From Lachnospiraceae bacterium (lineage in GTDB: Bacteria; Bacillota; Clostridia; Lachnospirales; Lachnospiraceae): a stretch of 62,111 nt of DNA. Positions 43,039 to 50,612 of this stretch are shown piece by piece; the first letter of the stretch is position 1, and the number at the start of each line of letters is the position of its first letter. The notes under the pieces are model-generated. The model worked only from the letters and a program-made list of their open reading frames with translations, had not been told where the DNA came from and made no database searches. A program made the position numbers and the translations under genes. The DNA lies in the NCBI GenBank assembly GCA_022799755.1, contig JAAWOU010000008.1, forward strand, positions 1-62,111, in the 5' to 3' direction.

Positions 43039-43108
43039 ACTATAATTTGGTATTAAGCCGAAAGGCTTGATATATAACCACATGGAAGAGGAAAGGAGGA
43101 CAATTAAA

Positions 43109-43735
43109 ATGAAGAAATTTGCAAAAATGCTGGCTCTGGGTCTGGCTCTGTCCATGACATTTGGAATGGCAGTCAGCGCAGCGGAGAGTCCGAAGAAAGA
43201 TCCGGTTGTTACGGGTGGTGTTATTGAGGTTACTCCTTCAGCGGAAGAAAAAGAAGAAGTTGCTGCAGCTGTAGAAAAGGTTGTAGCTAATCCGTCAAGC
43301 ATATTGCCGGGTTCTTGGCTTACAGTTGCTAACGTTATTAAGACTTACTACTTGGAGCTTCCCGAGGGTAAGGAGTCTGCAGAAGTAGTATTTTCCGGGC
43401 TTGCAGCGCTCAATGATCCTAACAAGAACTATGCTCTGCTTCATGTAAATGACAAGGGCGAAGTTGATGATTACATCAATTTGGGCAAGCCGAATGCTGA
43501 GGGAAAATGTATCGTAACTCTTACCAAATTCTCTCCCTATACTCTGGTTGTAACTTCTTACAACCCGCCTACCTACACTGGCGACAACGGCACTGCTCAG
43601 ACCACACCCAGCACCAACAACGGCGCTCCTGTGTCTCCCAAGACCGGTGAGACCCTGCCTGTAGCTGGCATGATGGCAGTTCTTTGCCTGGCTGGCGCTG
43701 TTCTGTGCGCTAAGAAGGCTCGCTGCAACAACTAA
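43109..43735 (+). CDS. Secreted cell-wall protein with an SPKTG sorting signal
   Basis: A 208-residue surface protein. A signal peptide (about 1-25, ending near VSAAE) leads to a mature domain with a beta-rich segment of about 90 residues and a Pro/Thr/Asn-rich spacer. The C-terminus has SPKTG (176-180), a hydrophobic helix and the basic tail CAKKARCNN. SPKTG is the type of motif used by Clostridioides difficile sortase B, which fits the class B sortase two genes upstream. AAGGAGG precedes ATG 43109. Codon use is biased to GCT, GTT and AAC, unlike its neighbours, as seen in highly expressed genes. The function of the mature domain is unknown. Confidence 0.85.
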   Translation: MKKFAKMLALGLALSMTFGMAVSAAESPKKDPVVTGGVIEVTPSAEEKEEVAAAVEKVVANPSSILPGSWLTVANVIKTYYLELPEGKESAEVVFSGLAALNDPNKNYALLHVNDKGEVDDYINLGKPNAEGKCIVTLTKFSPYTLVVTSYNPPTYTGDNGTAQTTPSTNNGAPVSPKTGETLPVAGMMAVLCLAGAVLCAKKARCNN

Positions 43736-43752
43736 TAAGATTTTAGCCCTGT

Positions 43753-43824
43753 CCATGCGGGCAAATGCATGGGATTAATCATGCATGATTAATCAGCGGG
43801 ACATGTCCCGCTGGCAAAATTTGC
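43753..43824. repeat. Four palindromes placed end to end
   Basis: CCATGC...GCATGG (43753-43772) is followed directly by a perfect 22-base palindrome (43773-43794, centre ATGCAT), a perfect 18-base palindrome AGCGGGACATGTCCCGCT (43795-43812) and, after one base, GCAAAATTTGC (43814-43824). No T run follows any of them. They begin 18 bases after the wall-protein stop. The series could form consecutive hairpins in RNA or bind dimeric proteins in DNA. Confidence 0.85.
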
Positions 43825-43879
43825 AGTAAATTTAACTATCAAAGAATGAAGTAAAATGATAATCCTTTGACATGTGGTT

Positions 43880-43911
43880 GTCCGGGCTTTTCCATTTGGA
43901 AAAGCCCGGAC
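43880..43911. repeat. 14-base perfect hairpin
   Basis: GTCCGGGCTTTTCC (43880-43893) and GGAAAAGCCCGGAC (43898-43911) with a four-base loop. There is no T run after it on either strand. A TTGACA at 43867-43872 sits just before it, but the matching -10 position (TTCCAT) is poor and lies within the hairpin. Confidence 0.85.
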
Positions 43912-43953
43912 GTTAAAGAAAAGGATGTGAAAGATTGCAGAATTTACGATTCC

Positions 43954-44018
43954 GCATCCTGCGCCGTGAGTACTGCCGGCGTAGGGAGATGGCAAAGCTC
44001 ATTCACGGCGCAGGATGC
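43954..44018. repeat. 16-base perfect inverted repeat with a 33-base spacer
   Basis: GCATCCTGCGCCGTGA (43954-43969) and TCACGGCGCAGGATGC (44003-44018) are exact inverted copies ending 47 bases before the sugar transferase start. The stem would be very stable in RNA. The spacer contains AGGGAGATGG, a ribosome-site-like and start-like sequence. Confidence 0.85.
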
Positions 44019-44065
44019 AGGATTGTAGAGGGTCTGGATTTACGGGAGAGAGGGGCGTTGCGGCC

Positions 44066-45514
44066 ATGTATAGGAAAAAGGCCGGTGGATGGCTGAAACA
44101 CCTTGATTTTATACTGCTGGACATAATATGTATGCAGGCAGCTTTTCTCCTTGCCTATGCAGTGCGGATGGGCCCGTCCAATCCTTACCGGGACATCGGG
44201 TACAGAGAGATTGGGGCGATCATCCTGCTGGCTGAAGTGGTAGTGCTGCTGTTGACAGGCGCTTTCAGCGGCGTGTTGAAGCGGGGGCGCTATGAGGAGT
44301 TCAGCGCTACGCTCAGTCAGGCATTATTCGTAGAGGCAGTTGTCATTGCCGCTTTGTTCACCACCCAGACCAGTGCTGACTATTCCAGGTTTATTATTTA
44401 TCTGACGGGCATTTTGTATGTCTGTATCAGCTATTTTGTCAGGCTCATATGGAAAGCTTTTTTGCGCAGATACAGGGCAGGGGCGGATCAGCGTTCGCTT
44501 CTGCTTGTGACATACTTTGACCTGGCCAAAGAGTGCGCGGCGGATATCATGGAACATGGCTCGGATGGTCTTTTGATAACGGGATTTGCGATTCTGGATC
44601 AAAATATGAAAGGCAAAAAAATCCAGGGAATACCTGTGGTGGCAGGCCCTGACGATGTGGTGGATGCCGTATGCCGCAGTTGGGTGGATGAAGCCCTGGT
44701 GGTTCTGCCCAGAGAGCTGCCTTATCCGGGACGGCTGGTGGAGGAGCTGGCAGGTATGGGAGTGGTAGCCCATGTCAGCGTATTCAGGACAGAGGACAGC
44801 AACGGAATGCGGCAGTTTGTAGAGCATGTGGGGGGCCACACGGTTCTGACTACCAGCATCAGCTACGCGACGCCCACGCAGCAGTTTATCAAGAGGAGCA
44901 TGGACATCGCGGGAGGCATTGTGGGCTGTGCGATAACGGGTATTTTATTGATGATTTTGGCGCCGGCCATTTTTATCGCATCTCCGGGTCCTGTATTCTT
45001 TACCCAGGAACGCGTGGGAATGAACGGAAAGCGGTTCCGGATCTTTAAGTTCCGCAGCATGTACATGGACGCGGAGGAACGGAAGAAAGAACTGATAGAG
45101 AAAATCAAGGGGGACGGCCTGATGTTCAAAATGGAGGGCGATCCCCGCATTATCGGCTGTAAGGTTCTGCCGGACGGAACCGTGAAGAAAGGTCTGGGGA
45201 ATCTGATAAGGGACTGGAGTCTGGATGAGTTTCCGCAGTTTTTCAATGTGCTCAAAGGGGATATGAGTCTAGTGGGCACCAGGCCTCCCACCGTGGACGA
45301 GTGGGAGAGGTACGAACCCCATCACAGAGCCAGACTTGCAGTGAGGCCGGGGATTACCGGGCTGTGGCAGGTCAGTGGCAGAAGCAAGATTACGGATTTT
45401 GAAGAAGTGGTTAAGTTGGACACAAAGTACATCACGGATTGGAGCATGGGGCTGGATATCAGGATATTGCTGAAAACCGTGAAAGTAGTGTTCGGACGGG
45501 ACGGGGCCATGTAG
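44066..45514 (+). CDS. Polyprenyl-phosphate sugar-1-phosphate transferase (WbaP/CpsE-like)
   Basis: A 482-residue priming enzyme for surface polysaccharide. Four N-terminal membrane helices and a Rossmann-like CoA-binding-type domain (about 145-265) are followed by a fifth helix (about 290-315) and the transferase domain with ERVGMNGKRFRIFKFRSM, DEFPQFFNVLKGDMSLVGTRP and PGITGLWQVSGRS. It loads the first sugar phosphate onto undecaprenyl phosphate. GAGAGGGG precedes ATG 44066. Only a Wzz-like gene follows; no glycosyltransferase, flippase or polymerase genes are nearby. Confidence 0.93.
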   Translation: MYRKKAGGWLKHLDFILLDIICMQAAFLLAYAVRMGPSNPYRDIGYREIGAIILLAEVVVLLLTGAFSGVLKRGRYEEFSATLSQALFVEAVVIAALFTTQTSADYSRFIIYLTGILYVCISYFVRLIWKAFLRRYRAGADQRSLLLVTYFDLAKECAADIMEHGSDGLLITGFAILDQNMKGKKIQGIPVVAGPDDVVDAVCRSWVDEALVVLPRELPYPGRLVEELAGMGVVAHVSVFRTEDSNGMRQFVEHVGGHTVLTTSISYATPTQQFIKRSMDIAGGIVGCAITGILLMILAPAIFIASPGPVFFTQERVGMNGKRFRIFKFRSMYMDAEERKKELIEKIKGDGLMFKMEGDPRIIGCKVLPDGTVKKGLGNLIRDWSLDEFPQFFNVLKGDMSLVGTRPPTVDEWERYEPHHRARLAVRPGITGLWQVSGRSKITDFEEVVKLDTKYITDWSMGLDIRILLKTVKVVFGRDGAM

Positions 45515-45555
45515 CGGTTGACAGTGACAAAAATAGTTGGCAAAGGATGGTGGCG

Positions 45556-46431
45556 ATGGATAACAGGCAGAGATATGAAGAGGAAATTGATCTGAAAGAT
45601 TTGATGCTCCATATTTTGTACAGATGGAGGTCTGTTGTGCTGGTAGCGGTTTTGGCCTGCGTTCTGGCGGGAGGCTACGCCGCGGTGTACAATCAGGGTA
45701 TCTTCCCCAAGGAAAAGGCAGAGATACAGGGGAGGCTGAACGAGCAGAAAGAGATACTGGAGGATCTGAAAGCACAGGCTCAGCCGGAGGCGCCTGCGCC
45801 CACAGACGACCAGGGGAGGACGGCGGAGCAGGTACAGAAACAGATAGACGAAATCGCGAAAGAACTTGAGGGAGTGAAGAAGCTGGGCATTCCGAAGTAT
45901 GCGGTCATCGGTTTTGCGGGCGGATTTTTCGTATTGGTATTCTGCTATGCCATCGGCTATGTATTCAGTGACAAGATGCGCGGCGAGAGGGAGCTGAGGG
46001 AGCGGTACGGCTATTATCTGCTGGGGGCGATTCCGAAGAACGGCGGCAAAAAGCCTTTGGGCGGCATAGACAAAGCATTGCGCAGGCTTGAGGGAAGCGA
46101 GCAGATAACGGAGGAAGAAGCATACAGAATCGTAGCCACGAATATCGCCAATCTGTCCAGGGAGGGCGGTACTTTCCTGGTGACAGGTACAGTGAGCATT
46201 GAGGATCTGGAGGCGTTCACGGTAAAGGTAGTGCCCCAGCTGCCGGAGAATATCATGCTGATGACAGGGGCCTATATGGGCGCAAACGCAGGCACGCTGG
46301 AGATGCTGGCAGATTGCGACGCAGTGATTCTGATAGAAGAGCGGGACGGCTCTCTTAGAACGAAAGTTCAAAAAGAGTATGAGACCATTGCGGCATTGGA
46401 GAAAAATGTGATAGGTTATGTGCTGGCATGA
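45556..46431 (+). CDS. Wzz/CpsC-like chain-length protein with a degenerate BY-kinase-like domain
   Basis: A 291-residue protein with the Wzz N-terminus (EEEIDLKDLMLHILYRWR), a membrane helix (about 28-48), a short outside coiled coil and a second helix (about 115-137). The cytoplasmic C-terminus resembles tyrosine kinases of the CpsD type (GTFLVTGTVS, ADCDAVILIEE, VIGYVLA) but lacks a Walker A motif and a Tyr cluster. It may set polymer length without kinase activity. The outside region is much shorter than usual. ATG 45556 is preferred over ATG 45547. Confidence 0.75.
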   Translation: MDNRQRYEEEIDLKDLMLHILYRWRSVVLVAVLACVLAGGYAAVYNQGIFPKEKAEIQGRLNEQKEILEDLKAQAQPEAPAPTDDQGRTAEQVQKQIDEIAKELEGVKKLGIPKYAVIGFAGGFFVLVFCYAIGYVFSDKMRGERELRERYGYYLLGAIPKNGGKKPLGGIDKALRRLEGSEQITEEEAYRIVATNIANLSREGGTFLVTGTVSIEDLEAFTVKVVPQLPENIMLMTGAYMGANAGTLEMLADCDAVILIEERDGSLRTKVQKEYETIAALEKNVIGYVLA

Positions 46432-46463
46432 GCGGCAGGAAAAAGATAGAACGGAATCAACTT

Positions 46464-46499
46464 ACACCTGACAGGGCACTTTGGCTTGTCAGGTGTTTT
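46464..46499 (+). terminator. Terminator after the Wzz-like gene
   Basis: ACACCTGACA and TGTCAGGTGT form a perfect ten-base stem followed by TTTTG. It ends the polysaccharide unit before the barnase gene. Confidence 0.85.
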
Positions 46500-46537
46500 G
46501 CATGAAAAAATATTCAGAAAGGGGAAAGAGGAAAGGT

Positions 46538-47158
46538 ATGAAAAAGCTGACACGGTTTTTGATGGTATTTCTCCTGACTTTCGCGCTGTGTGCCTGTGGA
46601 AGCGTGCCGCCGCAGGAAAGTGCGGGGACAGGAGCAGTGCGGGGAGAGAGCGGAGCTGCAGCTTCCGGGGAGGATGCAGAACAGGGAGAGAGCGGAGCTG
46701 CAGCTTCCGGGGAGGATGCAGAACAGGGAGAGAGCGCGGCCGCGACTTCCGAGGAGGACGTTTCGGAGGAGAGCAGTTTCGACGAGCCGGCGGACACCGG
46801 GGAAGAAAATCTGCCCGAGGACGGTACATACACTACCAAAGAGGATGTGGCCCTGTATATTTATCTGTACGGTAAACTGCCGGGGAATTTCATTACCAAG
46901 AAAGAGGCCCAAAAGCTGGGCTGGGAGGGAGGCTCCCTGGAGCCCTACGCGCCCGGGAAATGTATCGGCGGCAGCCGCTTCGGCAATTATGAGGGACTCC
47001 TGCCAGAGGCCGATGGGCGCGTCTATACGGAATGCGACATTGATACTTTGGGCCAGAAGAAGCGGGGAGCCAAGCGGATCGTGTTTTCCAATGACGGATT
47101 GATTTATTATACGGAGGACCATTACGAGTCCTTTGAACTGTTGTATGGAGAGGAATAG
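46538..47158 (+). CDS. Lipoprotein with a barnase-family ribonuclease domain
   Basis: A 206-residue secreted protein. The signal peptide ends in FALCAC (Cys20), a likely lipoprotein cleavage site. An acidic Ser/Glu/Ala linker with a 14-residue repeat (about 35-75) leads to a C-terminal barnase domain (about 100-206). The domain matches barnase through NFITKKEAQKLGW, PGKCIGG, FGNYEGLLP, and catalytic Glu165 (TECDID), Arg180 (AKRIVFS) and His195 (EDHYESF). It should cleave RNA and be held on the outer face of the membrane. The barstar gene starts two bases after its stop. ATG 46502 is an alternative start. Confidence 0.85.
   Translation: MKKLTRFLMVFLLTFALCACGSVPPQESAGTGAVRGESGAAASGEDAEQGESGAAASGEDAEQGESAAATSEEDVSEESSFDEPADTGEENLPEDGTYTTKEDVALYIYLYGKLPGNFITKKEAQKLGWEGGSLEPYAPGKCIGGSRFGNYEGLLPEADGRVYTECDIDTLGQKKRGAKRIVFSNDGLIYYTEDHYESFELLYGEE
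46642..46760 (+). repeat. 42-base tandem repeat in the barnase linker
   Basis: Two nearly identical 42-base units (46642-46683 and 46684-46725) and a diverged partial third encode Gly-Glu-Ser-Gly-Ala-Ala-Ala-Ser-Gly-Glu-Asp-Ala-Glu-Gln. The unit is in frame, so copy-number change would alter only linker length. Confidence 0.85.
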
Positions 47159-47160
47159 AG

Positions 47161-47439
47161 ATGCGGATCTGTATATTGGACGGAGCGCAGATATATGACA
47201 GGGGACGGCTTCATGATATTCTGGCGTCCTCGCTGGAGCTCCCGGAATGGTATGGCAGGAATCTGGACGCTCTGTACGACTGTCTGACGGATGCGGATCA
47301 GGAGACGGAAGTGAGGATTCTGCATAAAGATGCACTATACGAAAATCTGGGCGGATATGGGCCGGCGCTGGAGAGAGTTTTGCGGCAGGCAGCGGAGTCC
47401 AATTCGTACTTTCATTGGCGTGTGGTTGATTCTTTATAA
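47161..47439 (+). CDS. Barstar-family ribonuclease inhibitor
   Basis: A 92-residue cytoplasmic protein of the barstar fold: MRICILDGAQIYDRGRLHDIL, then PEWYGRNLDALYDCLTD, the helix that plugs the barnase active site. Its key Asp in NLDALYDCL corresponds to the inhibitory Asp of barstar. It protects the producer from its own ribonuclease before export. It begins two bases after the barnase stop, preceded by GGAGAGGAAT, so the two are cotranslated. Confidence 0.92.
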   Translation: MRICILDGAQIYDRGRLHDILASSLELPEWYGRNLDALYDCLTDADQETEVRILHKDALYENLGGYGPALERVLRQAAESNSYFHWRVVDSL

Positions 47440-47446
47440 CATTTTA

Positions 47447-47475
47447 TTGATATTTATGCCCGAATCATGTATGAT
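47447..47475 (+). promoter_or_regulatory. Promoter of leuB
   Basis: TTGATA (47447-47452) and TATGAT (47470-47475) with a 17-base spacer. The leader to leuB is about 120 bases, in which I see no T-box motif. Confidence 0.7.
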
Positions 47476-47601
47476 TATAGGAAATCTTCCGTGTATTGAC
47501 AGAATCGGAGGCGGAGACGCCGAATCACTGCAGGAGTTTTCGACCGGTTTTTGCGGAAAGAAGACAGAAGCGTAGATTATGCGCGGGAAAGGAAGAGGAA
47601 T

Positions 47602-48687
47602 ATGGAGCTATATATCACATGCATTCCCGGCGATGGCATCGGGCCGGAGATCGTCCGGGAAGCTAAAAAAATTCTGGAGAAGATAGCCGTAATCTACGGC
47701 CATAAAATGGTATTCGAGGACATCCTCATGGGAGGGGCTTCCATTGATGTCCACGGTGTACCTCTGACAGAGGAGGCTATTGCGAAAGCAAAATCCGCCG
47801 ATGCCGTGCTGATGGGCTCTATCGGCGGCGATACCACAAAATCCCCCTGGTATAAGCTGCCCCCTAATCTGCGCCCGGAGGCAGGGCTTCTGGCCATCCG
47901 CAAGGCCCTGAATTTGTTCGCCAATCTGCGCCCTGCGGTGCTGTATGATGAACTGGCAGATGCGTGTCCTCTGAAAGAGGAGATCAGCAAAAAGGGTTTT
48001 GACATGCTGATCATGCGGGAACTGACCGGTGGATTGTATTTTGGAGAACGGAAAACCGTAGAGGAAAACGGGGTGCGAAAGGCTATCGATACCCTGACTT
48101 ATGATGAGAATGAAATCCGCCGCATCGCCATCAAAGGCTTTGACATCGCCATGAAGCGCCGAAAGAAAGTCACCAGCGTGGACAAGGCCAATGTGCTGGA
48201 CTCTTCCAGGCTCTGGAGGAAAGTGGTGGAGGAAGTGGCCGCAGATTACCCAGAAGTAAAGCTGGAGCATATGCTGGTGGACAACTGCGCCATGCAGCTG
48301 GTGAAAGATCCGGCCCAGTTCGACGTGATCCTGACGGAGAATATGTTCGGCGACATCCTTTCCGATGAGGCCAGCATGGTCACGGGCTCCATCGGCATGC
48401 TGGCCAGCGCAAGCTTAAACGACAGCAAGTTCGGTCTCTATGAGCCCAGCCACGGATCCGCGCCGGACATCGCCGGACAGGACATTGCCAATCCCATCGC
48501 CACGGTTCTCAGCGCTGCCATGATGCTGCGATACAGCTTCGACCTGGACAGAGAGGCGGATGCGATAGAGCGGGCCGTGAAGCAGGTGCTGAAAGACGGA
48601 TACCGCACCGGGGACATTTATTCCGATGGCTGCGAGAAAGTAGGCTGCAGCCGGATGGGAGATTTGCTTGCGGAGCGGATTTGCTAG
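47602..48687 (+). CDS. leuB: 3-isopropylmalate dehydrogenase
   Basis: LeuB, 361 residues, oxidising 3-isopropylmalate in leucine synthesis with NAD. Typical motifs: [55 protein letters not shown] and [12 protein letters not shown] with GSAPDIAG near the end. ATG 47602 follows GGAAGAGG. leuA, leuC and leuD are not in this window. ilvD and ilvB follow, giving a branched-chain amino acid group. Confidence 0.96.
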   Translation: MELYITCIPGDGIGPEIVREAKKILEKIAVIYGHKMVFEDILMGGASIDVHGVPLTEEAIAKAKSADAVLMGSIGGDTTKSPWYKLPPNLRPEAGLLAIRKALNLFANLRPAVLYDELADACPLKEEISKKGFDMLIMRELTGGLYFGERKTVEENGVRKAIDTLTYDENEIRRIAIKGFDIAMKRRKKVTSVDKANVLDSSRLWRKVVEEVAADYPEVKLEHMLVDNCAMQLVKDPAQFDVILTENMFGDILSDEASMVTGSIGMLASASLNDSKFGLYEPSHGSAPDIAGQDIANPIATVLSAAMMLRYSFDLDREADAIERAVKQVLKDGYRTGDIYSDGCEKVGCSRMGDLLAERIC

Positions 48688-48720
48688 TGTGTGCCGCATA
48701 CAGCAACAGTTTGTACTCAC

Positions 48721-48795
48721 GGTCACTAAATTTGCCAAATTATCAGACTCACGAGCGGCAAGCAGAATGAATTGGTGGCAAATTTGACCGCTCGT
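48721..48795 (+). promoter_or_regulatory. Interleaved inverted repeats between leuB and ilvD
   Basis: AAATTTGCCA (48728-48737) pairs with TGGCAAATTT (48776-48785), extended outside by GGTC/GACC. A second pair, ACGAGCGG (48751-48758) and CCGCTCGT (48788-48795), starts inside the first loop and ends outside it, sharing two bases with the first stem. The two stems form a pseudoknot or alternative folds. ilvD starts 25 bases later, so the choice of fold could affect its expression. Confidence 0.55.
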
Positions 48796-48819
48796 AAAGT
48801 ATAGAAAGGTGAGAAAAAG

Positions 48820-50487
48820 ATGAGAAGTGATTCGGTTAAGACGGGCACTGCACAGGCGCCCCACAGAAGCCTGTTTAACGCCCTTGGATATACAGAGGAG
48901 GAGCGGCAGCGTCCGCTGATCGGTATTGTCTGTTCCTACAATGAAATCGTGCCAGGACATATGAACCTGGACAAGATAGCGGAGGCCGTGAAGATGGGCG
49001 TGGCCATGGCAGGCGGCACCCCCATCATGTTCCCGGCCATTGCGGTGTGCGACGGCATCGCCATGGGGCATGTGGGCATGAAGTATTCTCTGGTGACCAG
49101 GGACTTAATCGCGGACAGTACCGAGTGCATGGCTCTGGCCCACGGTTTCGATGGCCTGGTGTGCATCCCCAATTGCGACAAGAACGTGCCGGGGCTATTG
49201 ATGGCAGCGGCTCGTGTGAATATTCCTACGATTTTCGTGTCCGGAGGCCCCATGATGGCAGGCCGCATCCACGGGCAGAAGAAGAGTCTGTCTTCCATGT
49301 TCGAGGCCGTGGGCAGCGTGGCGGCGGGAACCATGACCATGGAGGAACTGTGCGAATATGAGGAGAAAGTATGCCCGACCTGCGGCTCCTGCTCCGGCAT
49401 GTATACGGCCAATTCCATGAACTGCCTGACAGAGGCCATCGGCATGGGCCTGAAAGGCAACGGTACCGTACCCGCTGTCTACTCCGAGCGCATCCGTCTG
49501 GCAAAGCATGCGGGCATGAAGATCATGGAGCTGGTGGAAAAGGACATCAAGCCCCGCGACATCATGACCGAAAAAGCGTTTATGAATGCCCTCACCGTAG
49601 ATATGGCCCTGGGCTGCTCCACCAACTCTATGCTCCATCTCCCCGCCATTGCCAGGGAAGCCGGAGTGGACCTGAACCTGGATATTGCAAACGAACTGTC
49701 CGCAAAGACTCCGAATCTGTGCCATCTTGCGCCTGCGGGTCCTACCTACATGGAAGATCTGAACGAGGCCGGCGGTGTCTATGCGGTGATGAACGAACTG
49801 ACAAAGAAAAATCTTCTGAATCTGGACTGTATGACCGTAAACGGCACTTCCATCGGCGAGAACATCAAGAACTGCAGGAACCTGAATCCGGAGGTCATCC
49901 GTCCGGTGGAGAATCCCTACTCCGAGACCGGCGGCATCGCCATCCTGAAAGGCAACCTGGCCCCGGATGGCGGCGTGGTGAAGCGCTCCGCGGTGGTTCC
50001 CGAGATGCTGGTGCATCAGGGGCCTGCAAGGGTCTTCGACTGCGAGGAGGACGCCATCGATGCCATCAAGGGCGGCAGGATCGTGGCGGGAGACGTGGTG
50101 GTCATTCGCTATGAGGGCCCCAAGGGAGGTCCCGGCATGCGGGAGATGCTTAACCCTACCTCTGCCATCGCAGGCATGGGATTGGGCTCTTCCGTAGCGT
50201 TGATTACGGACGGACGCTTCTCCGGCGCGTCCAGAGGGGCATCCATCGGCCATGTGTCCCCGGAGGCGGCAGTGGGAGGTCCCATAGCGCTTGTGGAGGA
50301 GGGGGACATGATCAGCATCAACATTCCGGAGAACAAACTGGATGTATTGGTGTCCGACGAGATTTTAGCACAGAGGCGTGCCAACTGGCAGCCCAGAGAG
50401 CCCAAGGTCACCACCGGGTATCTGACCAGATACCGGGAGATGGTTACCAGCGGTAACCGCGGCGCGGTCCTGGAGATTCGGAAATAG
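48820..50487 (+). CDS. ilvD: Dihydroxy-acid dehydratase
   Basis: IlvD, 555 residues, dehydrating dihydroxy-isovalerate and dihydroxy-methylvalerate in valine and isoleucine synthesis. Iron-sulfur Cys positions appear in [10 protein letters not shown] and [19 protein letters not shown], with the metal-binding region [12 protein letters not shown] and C-terminal [20 protein letters not shown]. Length is normal. AGAAAGGTGAG precedes the ATG. The upstream interleaved repeats may tune its expression separately from leuB. Confidence 0.97.
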   Translation: MRSDSVKTGTAQAPHRSLFNALGYTEEERQRPLIGIVCSYNEIVPGHMNLDKIAEAVKMGVAMAGGTPIMFPAIAVCDGIAMGHVGMKYSLVTRDLIADSTECMALAHGFDGLVCIPNCDKNVPGLLMAAARVNIPTIFVSGGPMMAGRIHGQKKSLSSMFEAVGSVAAGTMTMEELCEYEEKVCPTCGSCSGMYTANSMNCLTEAIGMGLKGNGTVPAVYSERIRLAKHAGMKIMELVEKDIKPRDIMTEKAFMNALTVDMALGCSTNSMLHLPAIAREAGVDLNLDIANELSAKTPNLCHLAPAGPTYMEDLNEAGGVYAVMNELTKKNLLNLDCMTVNGTSIGENIKNCRNLNPEVIRPVENPYSETGGIAILKGNLAPDGGVVKRSAVVPEMLVHQGPARVFDCEEDAIDAIKGGRIVAGDVVVIRYEGPKGGPGMREMLNPTSAIAGMGLGSSVALITDGRFSGASRGASIGHVSPEAAVGGPIALVEEGDMISINIPENKLDVLVSDEILAQRRANWQPREPKVTTGYLTRYREMVTSGNRGAVLEIRK

Positions 50488-50612
50488 GCATCAGGCAAAA
50501 GCGGGAAATAAGCGGCTGCCGGGCCGGGAGCGCGTAAGCCGCCGGGAAAGCAGCGCGGCAGCCCGTCGGCATGAGGGAAGCTGCAAAATCACAGATAGAG
50601 GAGGAACCAAGA

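Noticed and set aside
43880..43911. Terminator for the wall-protein gene
   Set aside because: The stem is strong, but no T run follows on either strand, so intrinsic termination is not supported.
43954..44018. Invertible promoter switch between the 16-base inverted repeats
   Set aside because: The spacer is only 33 bases, too short for a promoter inversion segment, and no recombinase gene is nearby. A hairpin role is more likely.
47476..48819. T-box or branched-chain amino acid leader before leuB or ilvD
   Set aside because: I cannot find the conserved T-box sequence, a specifier loop or a terminator/antiterminator pair in either gap.
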